DNA of 7,947 nt from Chloroflexota bacterium (lineage in GTDB: Bacteria; Chloroflexota; Dehalococcoidia; GIF9; UBA5629). Position 1 is the first letter of the stretch, and each line of letters starts with the position of its first letter. The notes beneath the pieces were generated by a model that did not search any database, had not been told where the DNA came from, and was given only the letters and a program-made list of their open reading frames with translations. Location of the stretch: NCBI GenBank assembly GCA_020354105.1, contig CP070642.1, positions 487,933-495,879 of the forward strand, written 5' to 3'. Positions 1-5,137 of the stretch are shown here, piece by piece. Both the position numbers and the translations under genes were made by a program.

Positions 1-155
1 AGCTCGTTAATACGTCTGCCGACAGTGCCTGGATTGACGACAACGCCATCGTGGACCAGCCCTGGCTCCAATGGTAGGCTGGCTGCCATTTCCATACGCC
101 TTCCCTTGACCACCATTACTTTTATGGAGGTGTCTTCAATGTCCAGAGTAATCAT
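1..155 (-). CDS. pilM: PilM-like actin-fold pilus assembly ATPase, N-terminal fragment
   Basis: Translating the minus strand from the ATG at 155-153 gives about 51 residues, open to the left edge of the window. It begins MITLDIEDTSIKVMVVKGRR and continues with an MEMAASLPLEPGLVHDGVVVNP stretch typical of the PilM family: a first beta hairpin, then 'LPxxPGLVxDGVVxNP'. PilM is a cytoplasmic actin-like protein that binds the N-terminus of PilN and links the PilN/PilO inner-membrane complex to the motor. One oddity is that the first phosphate-binding loop, usually D-I-G-x-x-S-I, reads D-I-E-D-T-S-I, so a Glu replaces the usual Gly. The start is fixed by a TAG in the same frame at 164-162. Upstream bases give only a weak ribosome site (GTAGG). 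The gene follows the extended pilO frame by six bases, so the two are probably cotranscribed. Identity is fairly sure; nucleotide binding cannot be judged from the fragment. Confidence 0.82.
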   Translation of the reverse strand, partial: MITLDIEDTSIKVMVVKGRRMEMAASLPLEPGLVHDGVVVNPGTVGRRINE

Positions 156-161
156 GTCTGC

Positions 162-233
162 CTACTGCTTGTCATAACATAATATATCGAATTTAATTGT
201 AGCGGTTCCAACGGAACCGGTGGTTCCTGGTCA
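162..233 (-). other. In-frame continuation of pilO beyond an internal TGA
   Basis: Reading through the TGA at 233-231 in the pilO frame gives 22 further codons and a TAG at 164-162. They encode a short Pro/Gly/Thr linker (PGTTGSVG) and then TATIKFDILCYDK. The second part alternates polar and hydrophobic residues and looks like the closing beta strand of a PilO domain. The TAG lies six bases before the pilM start, as expected for adjacent operon genes, which suggests that the ancestral pilO ended here (207 residues plus the TGA position). The TGA could be a recent nonsense mutation, a sequence error (GGA, CGA or TGG to TGA), a readthrough site (the following base is C, a leaky context) or a recoded codon. 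TGA works as a normal stop for the prepilin gene ending at 3214, so the genetic code as a whole is not altered. Confidence 0.6.
203..227 (-). repeat. Alternating GGAACC/GGTTCC hairpins directly after the pilO TGA
   Basis: On the mRNA strand the order is GGAACC (227-222), ACC, GGTTCC (218-213), GTT, GGAACC (209-204). Two mutually exclusive perfect stems are possible. The first has 6 bp with loop ACC. The second has 7 bp, counting the C219-G203 pair, with loop GTT. They begin three bases after the TGA. They may be a by-product of repeated Gly/Ser/Thr codons in a linker, or they may matter for readthrough of the TGA. Confidence 0.55.
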
Positions 234-785
234 GCCAGGAGCTTCCCATTTTATCTCTGTGATTTGTGAGGTCGGGAGCTGGTCTCCCAGCGCCAGGAGT
301 ATGTTCTGGATGTTAGGACATGGGCCTACAAAGCCGAACTGCATAGTCAATATCGGCCAATTCCCTTCTATAGGCCATGACGAATCAGACTGATCCGATG
401 TCGTAGTAGATACTTTAGTCTGTATAACATATACATCGTTGACTTCAGCCAGTTCCATAAGATCGTCTAGTATCTCAGGTGACTGACTGCTCTTGGGAAA
501 GGCAGCCTTATTTGCTGCTGTCCCTGCGGTTAATGCCGCCAGCTCATCTTCATACTTTTCTTTAGGCGTTTGCTGTACGCTTAATATTTTCTGCAGGTTG
601 GCAAGGGTGGTGTTTAATTTGGCTTGCTCCTCTGGCTGGTCCTTATTTATCATCCATAGGGGAATGAATATAAGCAGGAAGACGCCGATGAGCAAAATGA
701 GCTGGCTTACCCTGCCCATCTTGGGCAGCCTGTCAAGTACCCCTTGCTTCTTTTGCTCTTCCGCTTGCTTTTCCGGTTGAATCAT
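231..785 (-). CDS. pilO: PilO-like inner-membrane pilus assembly protein, apparently cut short by an in-frame TGA
   Basis: This is a 184-residue protein. It has a charged, Lys/Gln-rich cytoplasmic start (1-27), one membrane helix (about 28-46, rich in I/L/F), a Gln/Glu/Lys/Leu-rich probable coiled coil (about 50-92) and a C-terminal alpha/beta domain (about 100-184). That architecture fits PilO (GspM/GspL-like), which dimerises with PilN in the periplasm and aligns the pilus machine. The segment MQFGFVGPCPNIQNILLALG looks like the strand-helix unit of the ferredoxin-like PilO domain, followed by a strand, ITEIKW. The frame then meets TGA (233-231), and the expected last strand lies beyond it, in frame (see next entry). 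The start at 785 is the only candidate after an in-frame TAA at 815-813. It has no clear Shine-Dalgarno sequence. PilN or another bitopic family member is the alternative; PilO fits best because pilM follows directly. Confidence 0.75.
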   Translation of the reverse strand: MIQPEKQAEEQKKQGVLDRLPKMGRVSQLILLIGVFLLIFIPLWMINKDQPEEQAKLNTTLANLQKILSVQQTPKEKYEDELAALTAGTAANKAAFPKSSQSPEILDDLMELAEVNDVYVIQTKVSTTTSDQSDSSWPIEGNWPILTMQFGFVGPCPNIQNILLALGDQLPTSQITEIKWEAPG

Positions 786-795
786 TGCTGAATCT

Positions 796-825
796 AGTTT
801 AGCACTTTCGCCTTAAAAAAACCAA
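796..825 (-). promoter_or_regulatory. Candidate promoter for pilO-pilM, possibly giving a leaderless or near-leaderless mRNA
   Basis: On the minus strand, TTGGTT (825-820) and TAAACT (801-796) are separated by 18 bases and resemble a -35/-10 pair (about 3-4 of 6 matches each). The -10 box ends 10 bases before the pilO ATG (785-783). A start site about 7 bases after the box would therefore lie almost at the start codon. This would explain the missing Shine-Dalgarno sequence. A new promoter is expected here because an intrinsic terminator closes the preceding gene at 931-902. The call is based on weak motif matches. Confidence 0.35.
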
Positions 826-900
826 GATATGTCTTAAAGATCGCCCGTATTATTCACTAGTGTCACTCAGATCTTAAAAGGTCGGAGGTGATATGTCTTA
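826..900. repeat. Pair of 11-bp direct repeats in the pilX-pilO gap
   Basis: GATATGTCTTA occurs at 826-836 and again at 890-900 (plus-strand sense), 64 bases apart. The first copy touches the candidate pilO -35 box and the second touches the T-tract of the upstream terminator. The two copies could be binding sites for a regulator of the pilO unit, or a chance match in an AT-rich stretch. Confidence 0.35.
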
Positions 901-901
901 T

Positions 902-931
902 AAAAACGCGGCGGGGCTGATGACCCGCCGC
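902..931 (-). terminator. Intrinsic terminator after the PilX-like gene
   Basis: On the minus strand, GCGGCGGG (931-924) and CCCGCCGC (915-908) form a perfect 8-bp GC-rich stem with an 8-base loop. One base later comes a run of five T (906-902). This is a textbook Rho-independent terminator placed 33 bases after the PilX-like stop codon. It should end the pilC-to-pilX transcript and separate it from pilO-pilM. On the plus strand a T-run (941-947 region) follows the same stem at a distance, so weak action in that direction is possible. Confidence 0.85.
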
Positions 932-964
932 CCATATGATATTTTTTATATATGTGTTGCCTGG

Positions 965-2674
965 TTACTCGATGTTGTAGTTGATTATTGGTGGAGCATT
1001 GCCCGTTTCGCTGACGCCAGTAGTACCGCTGCCCGGGAATTGAAGCCCCTCTTCAGGTGTGCCTACCAGGTTTATGAAACAGCCTGGCTGCAGGTTGACG
1101 TCGGCATTGCCGGCTATGGAGCCGTAAAAATTGGCACTTGGCTGTAGATTGGTGCTACATTCTACGGACATGAGGAAGAGGAACTCCTGGCTGCCGGTAA
1201 AACCCCGGAACTGGTACTCTTTTGTGGGCACGTCTAAAAAATCAACTTCAGTAACATCATAGAGGAATGAGAAACCGTCAAAGTATGAAAGCTGATATTT
1301 GCTTTCCGCTGTTACTGCCCTGGTGGAGATAATGTCACCGTCGGCTATGGCTGCCATCCAGTACCACCCGCCGTCAGTAAGCTCTGTCTCCGGGAAGGGG
1401 ACCGGCTTCCAGCTCGATATGGTGATATTATCGGATTCGGCCCAGGCATCGAGGTGGACTAGGGTTGTGGGTTTGTAGGGGTAGGTGCCGTTATCATTGT
1501 ACAGTGCCACCTTGAGGTAGTTTGGTGGTGCATCGGGGTCAGCCCTGTAGCATTTTACCTGGAAGCTGGTCATGGCAGCTTCGAGCTTCTTATCAGCCTG
1601 GAACCTGGAGAGAGCAAATCTATCCCCGAGCTCGGTGGTTGAGCCTGTGGCAACTTCCTCCGCGCCGATTAAGCGCCAGCCCTGGCCAACCGAGGGCTGG
1701 AAGTTCACATTTCCCACTCCGATAACGCAGCCCGGCCCGTTTAGATAAGAATCAGGGCCAAAATAGACCGCATCCGCGTTGCAGTCCGGGTAGTCGGAGA
1801 ATCTGGCATATATGGAGTATCCGTTGAGGTCCAAGGTAACGTCCTTGTCTGATAGGTCGAACTTGCCTTCAATAAATATGTTTCCGTTCAACTTGGCGTA
1901 GGTATCGCTAGCGGCTGTGATGCTCAGGTCACCGGGGCAATAGAGCCAGGGAATCATGTAGGGATTGGAATACGTGTACCCGGTGGGGACATCGTAAGTG
2001 CCGTAGGGATATGGTTTTACATCTGGTGCAGGCCAATAGTTTGATGAGTCAGCACGCACCTCGTCATCAAACGTGCCCAGGTAGTAGGCGGTAAGCATCT
2101 CCTCTGTAGGCATAATTATTTCGGCACCCTCAACAATATCGCCTTCAGCCACCTGGTCCTCGTCGCCATTGAAATCTCCTGAGCAGACAACGTCGCCATA
2201 AATTATATCTCCGGGGCTAAGGTTTATGTCTCCATTGGAGGTAATGGCGTTATTGAACAGCCAGTGAAAATTGGCGCCGGCAATTGCCTGGGCTACTATA
2301 GGGGTCACGTTGTCGCCATTGAGAATGGCGGTGGACCTGATGGTGTACAGGTAACCGCTTTCGCCCGGGTCCAACGCCTCTTGTTCCACGATCACCGTCA
2401 TGCCATTAACGGTCTCAGACAGCACATACGAAGTTGTGTTTTCACTAAATGGGGCGATGCCACTTCCCAATTTCCACATTGCGTCCTGTATACCGGCATC
2501 GGCGGCGTAAATGCCTGAGTTTTCCTCTTCAATCACACGGTTGGCGGTTAGATTGGTGGTCATGAGGCTGAGCATGGGTACGACTAGCAAACCTCCAAGC
2601 ACCAGTAAAATCAATGCCATGGGCAGCACCTGCCCGGTTTCTTTTTTCAGCAATTTTTTCAACGAATTAATCAT
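965..2674 (-). CDS. Large PilX-like minor pilin with beta-helix-like body and an inserted beta-sandwich-like domain
   Basis: This is a 569-residue protein. Residues 1-12 are basic; 15-38 form one hydrophobic helix starting GQVLPMALILLV. The stretch YAADAGIQDAMWKL (56-69) is the conserved N-terminal region of PilX-type minor pilins, which lack the classical G-F-T-L-I-E cleavage site. Residues about 145-330 hold Gly/Asn/Asp-rich turns (GDINLSPGDIIYGDVVCSGD and similar) like a right-handed beta helix. This pattern resumes at 497-535 (TNLQPSANFYGSIAGNADVN). Between them, about 331-496, sits a different domain with KVALYNDNGTYPYKP and GGWYWMAAIADG motifs, resembling sandwich domains of bacterial surface proteins. 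Seven cysteines could form disulfides outside the cell. The probable role is a pilus-tip or surface adhesin-like subunit. The start has a good ribosome site (AGAGGTGA, 3-4 bases before ATG) and lies 21 bases after the preceding prepilin gene. A terminator follows the stop. Function beyond pilin-like export is inferred. Confidence 0.78.
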   Translation of the reverse strand: MINSLKKLLKKETGQVLPMALILLVLGGLLVVPMLSLMTTNLTANRVIEEENSGIYAADAGIQDAMWKLGSGIAPFSENTTSYVLSETVNGMTVIVEQEALDPGESGYLYTIRSTAILNGDNVTPIVAQAIAGANFHWLFNNAITSNGDINLSPGDIIYGDVVCSGDFNGDEDQVAEGDIVEGAEIIMPTEEMLTAYYLGTFDDEVRADSSNYWPAPDVKPYPYGTYDVPTGYTYSNPYMIPWLYCPGDLSITAASDTYAKLNGNIFIEGKFDLSDKDVTLDLNGYSIYARFSDYPDCNADAVYFGPDSYLNGPGCVIGVGNVNFQPSVGQGWRLIGAEEVATGSTTELGDRFALSRFQADKKLEAAMTSFQVKCYRADPDAPPNYLKVALYNDNGTYPYKPTTLVHLDAWAESDNITISSWKPVPFPETELTDGGWYWMAAIADGDIISTRAVTAESKYQLSYFDGFSFLYDVTEVDFLDVPTKEYQFRGFTGSQEFLFLMSVECSTNLQPSANFYGSIAGNADVNLQPGCFINLVGTPEEGLQFPGSGTTGVSETGNAPPIINYNIE

Positions 2675-2695
2675 GCTTCACCTCTTTCTGCCCAA

Positions 2696-3217
2696 CTACT
2701 CAGGAGGAGCCGGTATCCTTTGTGCAGTCTCATACTCCCTGGTGACTGCTGTATTGCCGGAAATAGCGGTAATGGTAAAGGTCAGCGTGCAGTTATCGGT
2801 GCAGTTCTCGGAATATATGGCGGTTGTGTTATCGGAAGAGATATATTCGGCTACCAGCATAGTTGTGGTGTTATCGGCAGTAGCAACTCGCATAAGCCTT
2901 TTCAGGCCGCCGGACATATTCTGGAACTGGTAGTCTACAGTCCTGTCGGTGGAATTTATCTGTGGTTGGGTAAGGGTCAGGAATGTGGGATTCTTATCGC
3001 CGACTTCAATGGTTTGCGACATCATGACATCGCGGGAAATCCAGTAGCCGGCGTCCTGGACCTGGCGCAGGGCAATAGCCCACTCGCTATTCTGAGGGCT
3101 GAGTCTCAGCATAGTTTGGGTTGTTGCCGCTGCCGCGCCGACAACAAGAGCGGCTATGGATAAGCCCACCAGAATCTCGATGAGTGTATAGCCCTTTTCG
3201 CCTTTTTTCAACTTCAT
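2696..3217 (-). CDS. Type IV prepilin, GspJ/PilW-like minor pilin
   Basis: This is a 173-residue protein with a short basic leader ending KKGEKG, then the prepilin peptidase site G9|Y10-T-L-I-E14 (Glu at mature position +5). A hydrophobic helix (about 10-36) follows; it anchors the subunit in the membrane and packs the fibre core. The next segment, RQVQDAGYWISRD (51-63), resembles the GspJ/PilW branch of minor pseudopilins, which sit at the fibre tip with GspI and GspK-like partners. The rest is a predicted beta-rich globular domain with two close cysteines (C139, C143) that may form a disulfide. The ATG overlaps the stop of the previous prepilin gene (ATGA at 3217-3214), indicating coupled translation; only a weak AAGG motif precedes it. 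The GspI-GspJ-PilX/GspK-like order agrees with known tip complexes. The assignment to J/W rather than another minor pilin rests on a few motifs. Confidence 0.82.
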   Translation of the reverse strand: MKLKKGEKGYTLIEILVGLSIAALVVGAAAATTQTMLRLSPQNSEWAIALRQVQDAGYWISRDVMMSQTIEVGDKNPTFLTLTQPQINSTDRTVDYQFQNMSGGLKRLMRVATADNTTTMLVAEYISSDNTTAIYSENCTDNCTLTFTITAISGNTAVTREYETAQRIPAPPE

Positions 3218-3648
3218 GTTCTTACCTTGTAGCCAACCATAGTGAGTGCTGTTTCTTCTCCATGGGTGACAGTAATCGTTATCCTCTGCATGCCATCGTC
3301 CTCGTCATACCCATCGCCTTTTGGGTCCATGCGCTCAGCGGTTATGGTGATATCATAGCCGGTGGGAATATTGTCCAATTTTGCGTCTGTATAATCCGGT
3401 GGGTCATCCTCATCGTATTCCCATTTCTTGATGTTTTCCATCTGAGACTTGGCTAAATTATCCACTGTTACTCTTTCCTGGCTGACCATTACTGCTTTAG
3501 AGGAGGTCGACATGCCTAGGAGGAAGGTGACGGCAACAGCCCCCACTATACCGAGGGCTACCAGGACTTCAATCAGAGTCAAGCCTCGCTCTCGGCTATG
3601 AATTGAGCGAAAGCCGGGAAATACTCTCCGTTGCCGCCCTTTATTCAT
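3214..3648 (-). CDS. Type IV prepilin, GspI/PilV-like minor pilin
   Basis: With the ATG at 3648-3646 the product has 144 residues. The leader is basic and long (22 residues, ending SRERG). The cleavage site is G22|L23-T-L-I-E27, followed by V-L-V-A-L-G-I-V and a hydrophobic helix (about 23-46). The short size, the L-T-L-I-E-V-L-V-A-L form and the segment NLAKSQMENIKKW match GspI/PilV minor pilins. Two acidic loops (about 77-88 and 108-119, the second DPKGDGYDEDDG) could bind calcium, as pseudopilins sometimes do; the second lacks the usual third and twelfth ligands of an EF-hand loop. An in-frame GTG at 3660-3658, two bases from nothing but the pilC stop, would add four residues (M-F-F-L). 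I prefer the ATG because AGGTG sits 9 bases before it, across a run of eight T. The stop TGA overlaps the next prepilin start. Confidence 0.85.
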   Translation of the reverse strand: MNKGRQRRVFPGFRSIHSRERGLTLIEVLVALGIVGAVAVTFLLGMSTSSKAVMVSQERVTVDNLAKSQMENIKKWEYDEDDPPDYTDAKLDNIPTGYDITITAERMDPKGDGYDEDDGMQRITITVTHGEETALTMVGYKVRT

Positions 3649-3660
3649 TAAAAAAAACAC

Positions 3661-4875
3661 CTACCCTACCAGGCTGAGTGAGCTATAGATAGGCAAGAAT
3701 GTGGACAGGGCAAGAAAGCCAACACCCAGTCCCATAACTATCGTCATTACCGGCTCAATCAGGCCAAGCAGTGTCTGTGTCCGCCTTTCGGCTTCTAGCT
3801 CGTAGTTTTCAGCCACTATGGTTAATGAATCATCCAGATTACCGGTTTCCTCACCGACCTTGGTCATTTCCACCATCAGGGGCAAAAAGACAGGGTTTTG
3901 GCTCATAGGTCTAGCCAGTCCCTGACCTCTGAGCATGCCCTGTTCCACTTCGCCCAAAGCTCCGGCTACCACTCGATTGCTGGTGGCTTTGGTAGTTAAG
4001 GACATGACCTCGGGAAGTGGCAAGCCAGCACGGAATAGCACGGATAGGCTACGGCAGGCCCGTGCCAGCTCATTTATCTGCAACAGGCGTCCGATTAGAG
4101 GTAGTTTCAGTATGAGTCTGTCAAACTTGTAACGTCCGTTTGGTGTTCGGATATACATATAACCAACTGTAACCGAAGCGATTATACCCAGAATTACATA
4201 CACGCCGTAGCTAGTTAGGAAATTCATACTGCCCAGAAGCATCCTGGTGGGCAGTGGTAGCGTGCCGCCTAATTTGCTAAACATATCGACCAATGGTGGT
4301 AGTAGAAAGAATATCATGAAAGAAGCCACGGCTATGCCTACAACCATTACAACGGCGGGATATGTCAACGCCTGCTTGATTTTAGCCGCGGATGCCGTCT
4401 GGCGCTCTGTATAGCTGGCCAAGTTTCTGAGCACGGTTTCAAGAGCACCGGTTTGCTCCCCAACGTTTATCATCCTGCAGTAGAGATTAGAAAACACATT
4501 GGGATGCTGGGACATGGCTGTGGATAATGGTTTGCCACCTCGGAGGTCATGGAGTATTTGGACGAGGACGGTCTTCAGGGCTTTGTCCGTGGTTTGAGCT
4601 TCGAGTAGCTCCAGGGCCTGAATGATACCGACGCCTGATTCCAGAAGAAGTGCCATCTGCCGGGAGAAGGTAACCATTTCGGCTGGCTTAACCTTTGCCT
4701 TGAATAACCCACTCAGACTGGGGAACATGTTGGCCGCCGTGGTTACCGGTTTAAGACTGACTATGTGGTAACCGATGTTAGATAGTATATCTACGGCTGC
4801 ACGTTCATCCGCCGCCGAGACTTTCCCTTTCACTATTTGCCTGTCCCCAGTGTATCCGAGATAGCTGTAGTCCAT
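3661..4875 (-). CDS. pilC: PilC/GspF platform protein of the pilus or secretion inner membrane
   Basis: This is a 404-residue protein, the normal family length. PilC is the polytopic membrane platform that contacts the PilB ATPase and helps insert pilins into the fibre. An N-terminal cytoplasmic motif (YLGYTGDRQIVKGKVSAAD, 5-23) precedes two T2SSF repeats (about 67-190 and 270-392). Each repeat has the family motif: GEQTGALE at 139-146 and GEETGNLDD at 341-349. Membrane segments are visible at about 174-197, 223-241 and 371-395, and KLPLIGRLLQ sits at 257-266 as usual for PilC/GspF. The start is preceded by GGAG with 9-base spacing. An out-of-frame ATG-TAA (4880-4875) lies between them. The gene is the first of a tight block with the prepilin genes and is separated from pilB by 262 bases with its own candidate promoter. 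Confidence 0.95.
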   Translation of the reverse strand: MDYSYLGYTGDRQIVKGKVSAADERAAVDILSNIGYHIVSLKPVTTAANMFPSLSGLFKAKVKPAEMVTFSRQMALLLESGVGIIQALELLEAQTTDKALKTVLVQILHDLRGGKPLSTAMSQHPNVFSNLYCRMINVGEQTGALETVLRNLASYTERQTASAAKIKQALTYPAVVMVVGIAVASFMIFFLLPPLVDMFSKLGGTLPLPTRMLLGSMNFLTSYGVYVILGIIASVTVGYMYIRTPNGRYKFDRLILKLPLIGRLLQINELARACRSLSVLFRAGLPLPEVMSLTTKATSNRVVAGALGEVEQGMLRGQGLARPMSQNPVFLPLMVEMTKVGEETGNLDDSLTIVAENYELEAERRTQTLLGLIEPVMTIVMGLGVGFLALSTFLPIYSSLSLVG

Positions 4876-4914
4876 TACATTCTACTCCACGTTTCTGGGC
4901 AAAACTCACCTCTG

Positions 4915-4929
4915 CCACTGATTTAGTGG
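4915..4929 (-). other. Small hairpin in the likely pilC 5' leader
   Basis: CCACT and AGTGG form a perfect 5-bp stem with a 5-base loop. It would lie near the 5' end of a transcript begun at the candidate pilC promoter and about 40 bases before the start codon. It could stabilise the mRNA end. No T-run follows, so it is not a terminator. Confidence 0.35.
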
Positions 4930-4938
4930 TTATATCTA

Positions 4939-4968
4939 ATCATATATTATTAATAACGATTATGTCTA
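4939..4968 (-). promoter_or_regulatory. Candidate promoter for the pilC-prepilin-pilX block
   Basis: On the minus strand, TAGACA (4968-4963; 5 of 6 against TTGACA) and TATGAT (4944-4939; 5 of 6 against TATAAT) are separated by 18 bases, in a very AT-rich stretch. The leader to pilC would be about 55-60 bases. A perfect TATAAT also occurs further upstream (5075-5070) but has no credible -35 box. In such AT-rich DNA chance matches are common. Confidence 0.5.
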
Positions 4969-5035
4969 TCGTAAGGTGTAGGTAATTTGTCTGTTTTACG
5001 AATAGTACATTAGTACTATATGTTGATAGACAATC
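4958..5035. repeat. Nested inverted repeats upstream of pilC
   Basis: An outer pair, TGTCTATC (4963-4970) and GATAGACA (5025-5032), forms an exact 8-bp inverted repeat; with one gap the similarity extends to GATT at 4958 and to ATC at 5035. Between them is a perfect palindrome with 7-bp arms and a 4-base spacer, ATAGTAC-ATTA-GTACTAT (5002-5019). The outer left arm covers the candidate -35 box. A further direct repeat, TTATATCTAA, lies at 4930-4939 and 5071-5080. Together they fill the 262-base gap between pilB and pilC (4876-5137), which has no gene and no clear terminator. The symmetry suggests operator sites of a dimeric regulator. Confidence 0.45.
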
Positions 5036-5137
5036 TCACCACCGTTATAAAAAGTGTATTCTAATATTGATTATATCTAAATTAATGATTTCAGGCGAGT
5101 GGTGCCATTGCCTGGGCTGCTTTAGTAATTTTAGAAT

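Noticed and set aside
893..1147. Plus-strand open frame of 84 codons preceded by GGAGGTGAT
   Set aside because: The ribosome-site match is good, but the frame runs through the terminator hairpin and antisense to the end of the PilX-like gene, and the peptide has no recognisable composition or family.
2640..2668. Two A6 runs (mRNA sense) at the start of the PilX-like gene as a frameshift or phase-variation site
   Set aside because: They encode Lys-Lys pairs of the basic N-terminus, are short, and the A-AAA-AAG phase needed for slippage is not in frame.
231..3216. Genome-wide reassignment of TGA to a sense codon
   Set aside because: TGA ends the GspI/PilV-like prepilin at 3214 exactly at an ATGA overlap with the next gene, and no other gene here contains an internal TGA.
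2511..3456. Several plus-strand open frames of 84-147 codons opposite the prepilin genes
   Set aside because: They lie wholly antisense to genes with clear prepilin motifs and encode nothing recognisable.
5091..5137. Possible terminator after pilB (CAGGC...GCCTG)
   Set aside because: It has only a 5-bp stem with a long loop and no T-run on the minus strand.
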